Assembly (NCBI RefSeq): GCF_026745355.1 | Contig: NC_079207.1 | Location: 37,657,421-37,721,420, forward strand | Direction of reading: 5' to 3' | From: Beta vulgaris subsp. vulgaris | Lineage: Eukaryota; Streptophyta; Magnoliopsida; Caryophyllales; Amaranthaceae | DNA: 64,000 nt | Shown: in pieces, positions 33,851 through 44,830 of the stretch | Position numbering within the stretch: position 1 is the stretch's first letter | How the letters are laid out: each line of letters begins with the position of its first letter | The notes under the pieces: model-generated | Told to the model about the DNA's origin: nothing | Databases searched by the model: none | What the model saw: the letters and a program-made list of their open reading frames with translations, nothing else | Program-made: the position numbers and the translations under genes

Positions 33851-34212
33851 TTAAGGGTCAATAAAATAGTCTAGGTTACACAACTAACAGAAATTTAATG
33901 GTAATTACTAACTAGACCTAAGGAATGAACATAAACAATAGCTGTGGGCTACTAAAGAGAAATAAAATCAAATAAAGCTTATAACGAGAAATGTTAAAAG
34001 CCGGAGGTTACCAAGAGAATTTCTCGACATGTTTTGAAGATTTAGAACATGATTGTTTAAACTACCCTTAGTTGTAAATGAGACTTCAATATACCCCTCT
34101 AAATTAAGAACATGATTGTAGTTTCAATCTACCAAAATTTAAGAAGTGTTCAAATTAATTTGGGACATAAATGAAAGCTTTAATCTTCCATGGTGAATTC
34201 GCCAAATTGTAC

Positions 34213-35948
34213 TGATAAGAGGTTCTTAGTGTGTCGCTAAGACACCAAAAATTATTTTCCAAACAATATTTATGAATCCTAACAAGCAATTACTAAGAAG
34301 GTAGCAAAGGCAAGTCAAGGGTCGATCCACAAGAAAAAAGGGACTAATTAAAGTCTATCAAGTCTAGACTACTTAATTGAAGGGTATTTGGGGTTCGGAA
34401 AGAATTGGTAACAACTATGGCTAGCTAATAACAAGAAGTAGCAAATAACTTGAATTAATGAATCGGATAGGAAGACACTAGGTTACTAGTATGAATAAGA
34501 ATGGACAATGAATGTTAATGCGATTGTGAAGTAATGGAGACGATTATGCAAGGTTTAGTTTTCCTCTAAAATACTTGAGTCCTCTCTCGAATGGTCCTAA
34601 AGAATAAGAACTTAATCAATCAACTAAATCCTCTCACGAATGGTCTTTAGTCAATTGATTAAGAGATTCGATAAATTCGGAAACCCCTAATAAAAGATCC
34701 CCTTAATTTCTACCCAATATCTTGGCCTAGAAATTAAGTTGATTCTTGGAGATGATAAAAGAGTTCAAAATTCGATTCAAGAATATTTGAATTCAAAATA
34801 CCCAAGTATAAATGTTATCAATATCTATCCTAAGGTCTCAAAACACCAAGATCAATGCATAAACTTCTTTAAAACATCACAATCACATCAACAAAACATT
34901 CAAAACCCTAATACATACTTTTACCCTAACCCTAGATATTAAACTACTCACTAATCATGGATTCTAAGCAATTAAACATAAATCTATGACTATTCTAAGG
35001 CTAAACATGATTAAGAGATAATCAAACTTATAGAAATAACATATGTTAATACTATAAGAATGAATAACTAATAACAAGGAAGAACAAGAACAACCACGAA
35101 AAGGATGAATAAAAACTGAAACTTCAAATTAAATTGAATGAAAAGTACCTTGAATGTTGTCGGAATCACAAACTTTGATCAATTAATCTCAAATCTCAAT
35201 AAAACAAAGTGTTTATCTCTAGTATAAACTCTAAAATATACTCTCTAAACTCTAGAATAAAGCATAAGTTTCAACTAAAACAAAAACTATTGTTTTTAAT
35301 GAGGCTTGATTTTTTTTATTTCCGGAAACGAAGGATGCGGGCGCACCAAAAGCAGGAGCGGGAGCACCTCACCCTTCTGCCTTAAAACTAAAATCACTTC
35401 ATATGGTGCGGGCGCACCAAACTTTCGGTTCTGGTCTTATAGTTCAACTTAAAACGAGCATAACTTCTTTGTTTATATCCAAATCAAGGTTATGACCAGT
35501 CGTTGCAAAGATATTGAAACGTGTTTTCACCTCCAACTAGAATTACCTTCATCCGATTTGTAGTTGGAAAGTTGTGTCCATTTGAAGTTCCTCATACAAA
35601 ATTTTATGGCATTATGTGCTCCTTTGTGTGAGCGGACATGGGGTATGGTGCAAGCACACCATTTCTCAACATCTGCTCTATTTTCATTGCTTCATTTTGC
35701 CAACTCTACAACTCATATCCATCTTAGGTAGTTCAACTTATATTAAGAATATAAAACATGGTGAAAGCAAATGTACTAGAAATTCGGTAAAAATTGACTG
35801 AAAATCTAGTAAAATATCACTATGATCAAGTGCATGAAATAGAAGGGGAAATGGAGAAGAAAGAGGGAAGAAAAGGAAGAAAAGGGAGAAAGAGGATAAA
35901 AATGAGCGAAAAAGGAGTTTGTAAAGTGTGTTAAAAACGCACTTATCA
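34213..35948 (-). repeat. AthA 3' LTR (1736 bp)
   Basis: On the plus strand it begins TGATAAGAGG and ends GCACTTATCA. The first 1.3 kb matches 41340-42821. On the minus strand a polypurine tract (GCTTGGGGGAGTT) abuts it. It contains only about two units of the 21-bp 'ggtgcgggcgcaccaaaag' repeat, against nine in the other copy. Confidence 0.9.
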
Positions 35949-37340
35949 AACTCCCCCAAGCTTAGCATTTTACTTGTCCTCAAGTTAATCAAGAATATGA
36001 AAGAAGAAAGAGAAGAGGAGAAAAATATGAAAAAGAAAAATCATGCAATACAGTAGCCTAGATGCTCTGTGTGCAAAGCTACAAACATGACATGCAAGCT
36101 AAATAAGTTCATAACAAGATTTAGGAGACCAACCAAACACAAGAGAGAAGATGACTACGAAGCACGAGAGTGACTTAAGAGATCCAATCCACTGATCAAC
36201 CAATTCTCCTTGAAAAATAGGCTTTCTAAGAGTGATTTCTCACTCCTCTCCACTTCCAAGTCCCGAGTTTGACTCCTCCCTAGGGATGCTCAACCATAAT
36301 AGCTCACCTCTACCACATTTTGATGACCCTCATCATGACTTGCACAAAATCTCGCCTGCCACTACTAAATCGACGAAATCTAATCTAGAAGTCAAAAGGG
36401 ACTTTGTTAAGGTTGTAACGGGCTAGGTTAAAGGTGTAGATGATAATTTAGGAATATGGTGCAAAAAGGGTAAGCGGAGTACAAAGTAGGAGTAAAAACT
36501 CCCCCAAGCTAGTCCTAACACCAATCTCAATTCAAAATCTCATACATAACCTTGATTTTCAGTTTGACTTTTTCACCTTTTGAACTCCATTTTTGAATGT
36601 TTATCATTTTTCTCATCAAATTGTTCTTTATTTTTTTTCTTTTAATAGAAATCCAAATGAAACACTAAGAGCTTTCTTTTTTTTATTTCTTTTGCCTTTT
36701 CTCTGTCAATTTTCTTTAGCTTGCAATCATACTTGCATATTAATTCACTTTCAACCAAGATTCAATATCAAAACAACTCAACTCAACACAAACTAGACAT
36801 GCACTCCACTTTTGGGAAAGTTTGGCCATGACTTATTATGAGGGTTAAGAAAAAAAGGATAGAAAGGCTCAGATGGGTTGAGAAGCGGATAATTATGTCG
36901 ATATACAAGCTTTTGGCTTTGGAGCTCCTATTTCTAGCAAAAAGAAACTCCCTAAATCATTCTTCTAAAGGCTCGGTTTTATGCAATCCTGGGGAGCTAA
37001 AATGCAAGTCACAAGTTAGGCGATCAATGGTGAGGGTTGTGAATGAGTCTTACAAGGTTCTTGGCCCTCCTTCGGGATTCATCACACAAGGGGCAAGGCA
37101 ATGCAATCATCCAACTCGCCTAATTTCAAAAAGAGTCTACCAAAAGTTATCGTTTTCAAGGATCACTTAAAGTCACAACAAGACTTCAAAAACCATCAAG
37201 TCTGATGTAGGGAAGGTCTTCCAATCAAGCTAGGAACACTTTTAGCCACAAATCATACATGCAACCAAGCTATCCTAAATGTAGAAAAAAAAATTGTTAG
37301 TTTTTTTTCAAACCTAACATGTAAATACACTAATATGAAC
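35949..37340 (-). other. AthA 3' internal region, non-coding
   Basis: No supported gene; small ORFs here are not conserved-looking. Two purine tracts on the minus strand (ends near 35950 and 36500) resemble the paired polypurine tracts of Athila elements. This stretch is where the missing pol and downstream sequence has been lost. Confidence 0.55.
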
Positions 37341-38187
37341 CTAATTAACATGCAGATAAACTAATATGAACCTAATTACAAAGAGGAGGAAGAAAATTTT
37401 GAGATAGAGCGAACACATGCTAACTCCCCCAAACTTAACAAAAACTCCGTCCTCGAAGTTGACAAGCAAAGAGAAAGTAGGGGAGGAGGTAAGGGATTTG
37501 AATTCTACCTTTGGAGGAGGCTTAGAACTCTCCTCTTTATCAGTGGATATAGTAGGAAACTCAAATGCTTCTTCATGTACCTCCTCAACGGTGGTGCTAT
37601 CAGGAAGCATGAAAAATTCATTCACCTCTTTTATGTATAAGCTCGAGGCATTGGTAATATAAGCATATAACTTATCCCCGGTGTGGACCACTTTCTCAAA
37701 ATCTTCCATCTCACCCCCTGGCCTCTACTAGATGGACCCGATAAACATTATCTATCATGGGTTTCTTAAAAGTCTTTGAGAACTCGAACACAACCGTCTG
37801 GTTGGCTACCTCGACCGTGATTGTATCATTTTTGCAGTTTATCACGGCACCCAATGTCTTAAGAGCTTCCCTGCCAAGAATGAGAGGAGTCTCCGGGTCT
37901 TCCTCCATATCCATTACTACAAAATCGCATGGCACAAACACATGCCCAACTTGTATTGGTACATCCTCCAACTCACCATGTGGCACTCTCACAGTTCGAT
38001 GCGCCAATTGAATAGACTTCCATGTAGGATGAAGAGGAAGATTTAGGTGCTTATCTATGGATAGAGGCATCAAACTCACACTTGCTCCTAAATCGGCCAA
38101 TGCTCCTTTAGGCTCCAAGTCACCTATCTTCACCGGCAAGGTGAAACTTTGTGGGTCTCTTTGCTTCTTGAGCATGGCACATTGCAC
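37341..38187 (-). pseudogene. AthA protease and truncated pol start
   Basis: An open stretch 38187-37711 has FTLPVKIGDLEPKGALADLG and ASVSLMPLSI. This is the Athila-type protease, whose usual form is ALxDLGASVSxMP; here D-L-G is kept. VGHVFVPCDFVVMDMEEDPE and TPLILGREALKTLGAVINC follow, the conserved ILGRxFL-like motif. The next ORF (37709-37341) starts EDFEKVVHTGDKL and reaches PPPKVEFKSL, the point where RT should begin. It then runs into a purine tract and stops, so the RT domain is deleted. The protein would process Gag. Confidence 0.8.
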
Positions 38188-38216
38188 TAAGGGCCTGTTC
38201 TCTCCGGCATAAAAAA

Positions 38217-38420
38217 CCTGAACTGAACTGAACTGAACTGAACTGAACTTAACTGAACTGAACTAAACTAAACTGAACTGAACTGAACTGAACTGAACTG
38301 AACTGAACTGAACTGAACTGAAATGAACTGAACTGAACTGAACTGAACTGAACTGAACTGAACTGAACTGAATTGAATTGAATTGAATTGAATTGAATTG
38401 AATTGAATTGAATTGAATGA
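38217..38420. repeat. CTGAA pentanucleotide microsatellite (left arm)
   Basis: About 40 tandem copies of CTGAA with scattered variants (CTTAA, CTAAA), turning into a TTGAA run after about 38370. The same CTGAA run in the same orientation appears at the right end (about 39184-39250), so both sub-termini of the Harbinger-like element carry it. Confidence 0.95.
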
Positions 38421-39036
38421 AATTAAATCAAATTGAATGTAATACATATATAAATAATATTTAAACAATAATAATATGAATATTAAATAATTATTATAAT
38501 GATAAGTAATAATAATAAATAATAATAATAATAATATTTTGGATATTTTTAAATGATAGTTATAAATAAATAATATTAATAATCATAATTAATAATGATA
38601 ATAATAAATGATAATAATGATAATTAATAATAAATATTTAATATTATTTGCATTAATATATTAATACTTGATGATGATATATAATAACAATAATATCTAA
38701 GAAGTAAATTAATATTACTATTTTAATAATTAGATTTAACAATATAATAATATTTAGTAATAAAAATAATAATTGGGTTGGACCGCAAAAATTACATCAT
38801 AAACCGTCTTGACACAATTTGATTGGTTTATGGGCTAAAAAACGTGGGTTTATTTGTACTTTGACTTAAACCATGTTCCTTCTAATAATAATAGTAATAA
38901 TAATGAGTAAAGCTATAATAAACAAAATAATATATAGAAACAACAACAATAATAGTAATAATAATGATAAATATAATAATAATAATGACAACATAAAACA
39001 TATTAATAATAATAATAATAAAATAAATATAATAAA

Positions 39037-39039
<3 letters not shown>

Positions 39040-39120
<81 letters not shown>

Positions 39121-39121
39121 G
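39040..39121. repeat. AAT trinucleotide microsatellite
   Basis: About 27 uninterrupted AAT units inside the Harbinger-like element, with looser AAT/ATA sequence on both sides (38440-39170). Confidence 0.95.
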
Positions 39122-39277
39122 AGTAGTAAAATAAATTATACCAGCATAATAATAATATTTAACAAAATGGTTATAAAAGAATGGAGCTGAACTGAACTGA
39201 ACTGAACTGAACTTACCTGATCTGAACTGAACTGAACTGAACTGAACTGAAAATAAGCTGGGGAGAACAAGCCCTAA

Positions 39278-39690
39278 GGAGCTTACTTGGTACGACAAGG
39301 TGATGAGCTCACTTCTAGTTTCCTTTCGTTGGAGAGGATTTCCTTCGAAAACATAGCATAAGCCGGAATTTGAGACATTGCCTCAAGGAAAGGCATGTTG
39401 ATTTGAAGGCCTTTTATTACGTTGAGGAACTTGGAGAATTTATCACTCAATTTCGTCTCCACCAATCTGTGAGGGTATGGAACCGGTGGCACATAAATCT
39501 TAGTTGGTGAAGATGATGGCAATGAAGCTTTATCACCAACTTGGACTTGTGGCTCTTCTTTTTCCACATTCTCTCCTTTCTCACCCTCCTCAACTTCAAC
39601 TCCTTTCTCAACAACCTCAACTTCTTCTTCTTTCTCTAATTCCTCATTAGGCATCTTGGGACTCTCATATCTTATTACCGACCTCAAATG
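39278..39690 (-). pseudogene. AthA Gag-protease linker
   Basis: The minus strand reads a Glu/Val-rich low-complexity segment (LEKEEEVEVVEKGVEVEEG), then YVPPVPYPHRLVETKLSDKF, KFLNVIKGLQINMPFLEAMS and QIPAYAMFSKEILSNERKLE. The last three are the conserved linker of Athila-type polyproteins before protease. A 1-base shift precedes the protease frame and the Harbinger-like element splits the join. Confidence 0.8.
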
Positions 39691-40478
39691 GATGGCTTTG
39701 GCTTGATGGAGGTTGGGGTTAGGAGTGGATTATTGGCCCATAAGTTGATTTGTGGGATTATAGGGGTTTTTCTCGACTACTTGGGTAATTTGGGTTTCAA
39801 GCATTTTGTTGTGGGCTTCTAGTCTTGAAACTTTGTCATTGTTTTGAAGAATTTGGTTCATGTATTGGAGTTGTTGGAGAATTTGGAGAGAGGTTGGATC
39901 CAGAAATGGAGTAGTTCGGGATTTTGTTTGGGGAATGGAGGGTTAGAGGGAGGTTTTTGGGTATTGGCTCTTTGAAGTGGAGGTTGGTAGTGTTGGACCC
40001 TTGTGAGGATGAACCACCTTGGTTATATTTTGGTTATACCCTTGCACAACCTTGGTTTAGCTTGGTTGTACCCTTGTTAAGTTTGATTCCATCCTTGTTG
40101 AGGTTGGTTGAAGTCTTGGGTGTAGTTTTATTGAGGTTGTTTCCAACCTCCTTGTTGATTGCTTATGTACCCTTGGTTCCCTTGATAACCATCTCCTCTA
40201 GAATTTATTACCGCCACATGCTCCAAATGGGTACCTCCACAATAATAAGTATCATGGTTAGTACCACCACAAATATCACAAGAAAAAGATTTTACATGAG
40301 AAGGATTAGATGATGCGAGAGCTTCCTGTCAAGTTGATCCATCTTAGCTTGAATTTGATCCATGGGATCTACTTCAAACTTCTAACTCTTCTTAGGTTGA
40401 GCACCTCTTCGTCGTCCACCCCATGAATAATTCTTAATCACTTACTGAATAGTGGACTCAAGTTGACCTTGTGGGATT

Positions 40479-41234
40479 TTAGAATGTCCGCTCCAGCATC
40501 AAGGTTGGCATGTGATATAGGATCAAGGCCATCATAGAAAAATTGCATGAGAGGTTTTTGTTGAACTCATGGTGAGGCCATGAACGGATCATCTCCTTAA
40601 ACCCCTCCAAAGCTTCCGCAAGTGTCTCATTGCTCTCTTGCTCAAATGAGGAGCTCTTCCTCCTTGTGTCTAATGTCTTCCACTCCGGGAAGTATTTCTT
40701 CAAAGAGGCCATTGTGACTTCTTCCCATGTATGAAGGGAATTAGCAGGCAAGCTCTTGAGCCATGATTTTGCCTTTCTGGTAAGAGAAGATCGGAACAAA
40801 TGCATCTTGATATAGTTAGGGGAGACGTCATTTGTTGTTATCATAGCACATATCTCAAGAAACCTGTCAAGATGGTCAAGAGGATCCTCATCCGACCCCT
40901 CACAAAATTGCTCTGCTTTCACCATCCGAGTATACTGAGGATGAATGCTGAAATTTGTAGTGGTGGTGGGAAGTCGAATACCACCTTGAAGAACATAGGA
41001 ACCCAGATTTCCGAAATCCCTAAAGAGTTGTGGATTTGCTTCACCCATTTCTGCTTCAATTTCACTTGTTGTACTTGAGACTGGCGAAGATGTCTCAGAA
41101 CCCAAAGACAAATCTTCAAAATTTTTCCCAAGCTTTCGCAATGTATGGCCAATTTCAGCATCTAAAGGCAAAGTGGGCGAATCGGGAACTCTTCTTCTCA
41201 TGTAACACAACAAAGCTAAGTAGAATATTAGCAA
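40479..41234 (-). pseudogene. AthA gag (partial)
   Basis: A 251-codon open stretch reads IRLPTTTTNFSIHPQYTRMV, EQFCEGSDEDPLDHLDRFLE, MHLFRSSLTRKAKSWLKSLP and HTWEEVTMASLKKYFPEWKT. The last is the retrotransposon gag core (AxxWLxxLPxxSIxTWxEL pattern) of Athila-like elements. No earlier ATG with conserved sequence is seen upstream of about 41140; the first 30 codons may be leader. Between 40478 and 39691 the frame is broken and no clear zinc knuckle remains. Gag would form the particle. Confidence 0.85.
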
Positions 41235-41318
41235 ATAACAACCACAATAAAAAAGAAAATAAGTGAAAAATCAACTAAGCAAGCTAAACTAAAATAAAAT
41301 TCAATTAATAGCATAATT

Positions 41319-41336
41319 TCCCCAGCAACGGCGCCA
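41319..41336 (-). other. AthA primer-binding site (tRNA-Asp type)
   Basis: On the minus strand TGGCGCCGTTGCTGGGGA lies three bases after the LTR edge. It differs by one base from the complement of the plant tRNA-Asp 3' end. Athila elements are known to use tRNA-Asp. Confidence 0.85.
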
Positions 41337-41339
41337 TTT

Positions 41340-42821
41340 TGATAAGAGGTTTTAGTGTGTCATTAAAACGCCAAAAATCACTTTCCAAATAATATTTATA
41401 AATCCTAACAAGAAATTACTAAGAACGTATGAAAGGCAAGTCAAGGGTCGATCCATAGGGAAAAAAGGACTAATTAAAGTCTATCAAGTCTAGACTACCT
41501 AATTGAAGGGAATTTGGGGGTTTGGAAAGATGTGGTAACAACTATGACTAGCTAATAACAAGAACTAGCAAATAACTTGAATTAATGAATCGAATAGGAA
41601 CACACTAGAGTTAAGGTTACTAGTATGAATAAGAATGGACAATGAATGTTAATGCGATTGTGAAGTAACGTAGACGATTATGCAGGGTTTAGTTTTCCTC
41701 TAAAACACTTGAGTCCTCTCTCGAATGGTCCTCAAGATTTAATAACATAATCAATCAACTAAATCCTCTCTCGAATGGTCTTTAGTCAATTGATTAAGAG
41801 ATTAGATAAATTCGGAAAACCCCTAATAAAGGATCCCTTAATTTCACCCAATATCTTGGCCTAAAATAAGTTGATTCTTGGGGATGATAAAAGAGGTTCA
41901 AATTCGATTCAAGAATATTTGAATTCAAAATACCAAAGTATAAATGTGATCAATATCTATCCTAAGGTCTCAAAACACCAAGATTAATGCATTCTTTAAA
42001 ACATCACAATCACATCAACAAAACAATTAAAACCCTAATCCCATACTTTCACCCTAACCCTAGATATGAAACTACGCACTAATCATGGATTCTAAGCAAT
42101 TAAACATAAAATCTATGACTAATCTACGGCTAAATATGATTAAGAGATAATCAAACTAATAGAAATAATAATTTTGAGACTATAAAAATGAAGAACTAAT
42201 AACAAGGAAGAACAAGATCAACCACGAAAAGGATGAAATAAAAACTGAAACTTCAAATTAAATTGAATGAAAAGTGCCTTGAATGTTATCGGAATCACAA
42301 ATTATGATTAATTAATCTCAAATCTCAATAAAACTAAAGTGTTTATATCTCTAGTATAAACCCTAAAAAATACTCTCTAAACTCTAGAATAAATCATAAG
42401 TTTCAACTAAAATAAAAAACTATTGTTTTTAATGAGGCTCGATTTTTTTTCTTTCTGGAAACGACGGGTGCGGGCCACCAAAAATAGGTGCGGGCACACC
42501 AAAAGTAGGTGCGGGCACACCAAAAGTAGGTGTGGGCGCACCAAAAGTAGGTGCGCGTGCACCAAAAGGAGGTGCGCGTGCACCAAAAGGAGGTGCACGT
42601 GCACCAAAAGGAGGTGCGCGTGCACCAAAAGGAGGTGCGAGCGCACCTCACCCTTCTGCCAAAACTAAAATCTCGTCATATGGTGCGGGCGCACCAAACT
42701 TTATGTTCTGGTCTGACAGTTCAACATAAAACAAGCATAACTTCTTCGTTTTATATCCAAATCAAGCTTATGACCAGTCGTTGGAAAGATGTAGAAACAA
42801 GCTTTCACCTTGAACTAGGGA
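41340..42821 (-). repeat. AthA 5' LTR, truncated, with expanded 21-bp repeat
   Basis: Collinear with 34213-35530 of the other LTR. It stops at 'ttgaactag' (42821), where the sequence switches to a SIRE gag fragment, so roughly the last 400 bp are lost. A nine-unit 21-bp array sits inside (42467-42647). Confidence 0.85.
42467..42647. repeat. 21-bp tandem repeat in AthA 5' LTR (nine units)
   Basis: Units of the form GGTGCGCGTGCACCAAAAGGA start at 42467, 42487, 42508, 42529, 42550, 42571, 42592, 42613 and 42634. One unit contains the perfect palindrome GGTGCACGTGCACC with a CACGTG (G-box) core; others are near-palindromes. Confidence 0.95.
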
Positions 42822-43064
42822 TCGATGGATGGCTAAGGTTACGACTTTACAAGAAACTAAGGACATTACTAAGTTCAATCTGGAACAATTTGATGGTTCC
42901 CTTATAACTCACGAGCTACAATTAGACAATGAAAATGGAGATATGTCCAAACATAAGTCGATTGCCTTGAAAGCCGATGAAAGTGATGACTCGGAAAATG
43001 ACGACGAAGAATCCGCTCTCATGGTCCGAAAGTTCAAATGGATTTTCAGGAAGTTTAAGCTATT
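42822..43064 (+). pseudogene. SIRE gag fragment
   Basis: MAKVTTLQETKDITKFNLEQ, then GSLITHELQL and SALMVRKFK, closely match the SIRE1 Gag stretch encoded at about 6890-7110. Only about 80 codons survive. The left junction is with the truncated AthA LTR and the right one with LINE ORF1. It may be the 5' remnant of SIRE2, whose tail and LTR lie at 53610-56378. Confidence 0.85.
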
Positions 43065-43067
43065 GTT

Positions 43068-43965
43068 GTTATTCTTTATGTGGTTGGCCAAACACCTACT
43101 ATTGGTGCTGTCACTAGATTCATAGAGCAATCTTGGAATAATGGTGCTAAGCCTACTGTGTTTCTGCATGAAAAGGGGTATTTTCTTGTTAAATTTGCTA
43201 ATATTGAAGATAGAAATGAGATATTGTACTCTCGCCCTCATATGATCAATAGTAGACCTATGATTGTTAAGGCCTGGACTCCTAACTTTGATTTTTAAGC
43301 TGAAATTCTTAGAGTAATACCATTGTGGGTTAGGCTCTATAATTTACCTTTGAACTGCTAGGGCCTAGAGTCTTTGAGTAGGATTGGCAGTATGATTGGT
43401 GTCCCACTATTTGCAGATGAGTGTACCTCTAAGCAACAGAGAATAACATTTTATATAGTGGTCATTGAGGTTGATGTTACCAAAGAGCTGCCTAAGACCA
43501 TTAATATTGAAGACATGAATGGAGCACTTATCGAGCATAAAGTTCACTTTGAGTGGGCTCCTCCATATTGTTCAAAGTGTCATGTTATTGGGCATAATTA
43601 TGCTAAAAAGGACATCAAGGGGCTAAGGAACAGGTAAGGACTAAACAACAGTGGGTTCCTAAGCCTGTTACTCAAGTGAGTGAAGTAACAGGTCAATTCT
43701 GAGCCAGTGTAAGGTGAAGCTGAAACCATAACAGATGTTGTAGTTACTGAACCAGTAGAGGAGAATGCTCCCAAATGGAGTTCAGGGGGGCCTATGAGAG
43801 AAGAGAGTCATGTTGAGCAAGAGAAAGTCCCACCTCCTATCTGGAATATTGTTACTAGAGGTCAAAAAGGGAAGGACATTGAAGTAGGAGGCCATGGTGT
43901 AATTACTCACTTGGTGGATGAAGCAGGTGCCAGCACATTCACTATCTCTACTGGTTGATGAATTT
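43068..43965 (+). pseudogene. LINE ORF1-like gag protein (DUF4283 type)
   Basis: Pieces in three frames read VGQTPTIGAVTRFIEQSWNN, GYFLVKFANIEDRNEILYSR and MIVKAWTPNFDF. After a stop they continue VTRIPLWVRL-like sequence, LSRIGSMIGVPLFADECTSK and WAPPYCSKCHVIGHNYAK. This is the DUF4283 domain with a CCHC_4-type knuckle seen in plant L1 ORF1; the last Cys of the knuckle appears lost. It would bind LINE RNA. The N-terminus is missing. Confidence 0.85.
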
Positions 43966-44830
43966 GTGCACTTGGAATATCAGGGGGCTAAATAACCCCT
44001 GTAAAATAGTAGAAGTTAAAAAATTTATTACCCAGAATAAGCTAGTTGTGTTTGCTTTGTTAGAAACTAGAGTGAAGCAGCCTAATAGTTTGAAAGTTAG
44101 GAAGAAATTTGGGAGCAACTTAAAATAGGAAGATAATTATGTCTATTCTGATAGAGGTAGGATTTGGCTAGCTTGGGATCCTTCAAAGTTTGTGGTTATC
44201 GTTACTAGTAAATCCTCTCAGTTGTTGTATGGTTCCATTATTGATAAGAGTAGTGGGTTACAAATGTATTTTACTGCTGTGTATGGTCTACATACAGTGG
44301 ACACAATGAAACCTCTCTGGCAGGATTTATTGCTTTTGAATGGAGTTATTAGTGCTCCATGGTGTGTTATGGGAGACTTTAATGCTATCAGTTCTGTGGA
44401 AGATAGGCTCAATGGAGCTGCTGTTACCACTACTAAAACTCATGACTTTACTCAATTTCTATGTGCTAGATTCAGGGGAATGTAAATCTAAGGGTCACTT
44501 TTACTCATAGTCCAATAAAAGTCTTGGAGAGGCTAGGACATGTAGAAGTATTGATAGATGCCTGATAAACTCATATTGGCTTATTCATTAATTACCCTAA
44601 TGTTGTGGTGGAGTTCATGAATCTAGGTGTCTCTGACTACTCTCCCCTTGTTCTCCAATGTGGAACTACTTACCCAAGTAAGGGGAGGCCTTTCAAGTTC
44701 TTTAGCTATGTAGCAGAGCATGAAGAGTTTGTTCATATCATTGAAAACACCTGGGGGTCAGAATAGAGGAGGAAACTTAATGTAGAATATATGGAGGAAG
44801 CTGAAAGAGATTAAGTAGCAACTAAAGAAG
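43966..44830 (+). pseudogene. LINE endonuclease domain (broken)
   Basis: Begins about RGLNNPCKIVEVKKFI and has VVFALLETRVKQ (catalytic Glu), YSDRGRIWLAWDPSKFVV, FTAVYGLHTVDTMKPLWQDL, WCVMGDFNAISSVEDRLNG (GDFNA motif) and SDYSPLVLQCG (S-D-H motif region). Stops occur at about 44127, 44484 and 44580. The domain nicks target DNA to prime LINE insertion. Confidence 0.85.

Larger units (their letters stand above)
31550..34212. other. AT-rich intergenic stretch with MITE remnants
   Basis: No gene is supported. It holds one good Stowaway-like MITE (31837-32096), a decayed second one starting 'tactccctctatttcagagg' near 32399, a poly-T run at 33291-33307 and a degenerate repeat zone at about 33480-33850. 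This is the oldest-looking DNA between the two large retroelement stacks. Confidence 0.6.
38191..39274. mobile_element. PIF/Harbinger (Tourist-like) non-autonomous element
   Basis: TIRs are GGGCCTGTTCTCTCCGGC at the left and, on the other strand, GGGCTTGTTCTCCCCAGC at the right: 15 of 18 identical, all differences transitions. TAA flanks both sides (38188-38190, 39275-39277), the 3-bp duplication of this superfamily. The interior is mostly microsatellite: CTGAA runs at both ends and ATT/AAT runs in the middle. No transposase ORF is present. It interrupts AthA just upstream of protease; taking it out restores the QCAMLKKQRDPQSF reading. Confidence 0.9.
34213..42821 (-). mobile_element. AthA: deleted Athila-like Ty3/gypsy element
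   Basis: The left LTR (34213-35948) is complete. The right LTR (41340-42821) is cut off at its outer end. On the minus strand: tRNA-Asp-type PBS, Athila-like gag, acidic linker, protease, then no RT, RNase H or integrase. The internal 3' part (35949-37340) has the repeated 'gcttgggggagtt' purine tracts of Athila elements. The deletion makes it non-autonomous. A Harbinger-like element sits inside it (38191-39274). The outer flank of the right LTR is lost, so no target-site duplication can be checked; TGTAC (34208-34212) is the left candidate. Confidence 0.85.

Noticed and set aside
34739..34942. 67-codon ORF in the AthA left LTR
   Set aside because: The matching segment of the right LTR does not keep the frame, so it is not a conserved gene.
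36838..37170. 110-codon plus-strand ORF
   Set aside because: It is antisense to AthA non-coding 3' sequence and shows no recognisable motif; judged a chance ORF.
38873..39298. Poly-Asn and poly-Ile ORFs on opposite strands
   Set aside because: Products of the AAT microsatellite and CTGAA arrays, not genes.
42403..42907. Several overlapping ORFs on both strands with repeated His/Gln/Lys or Cys/Thr motifs
   Set aside because: They are translations of the 21-bp tandem repeat in the AthA LTR; a period divisible by 3 keeps frames open.
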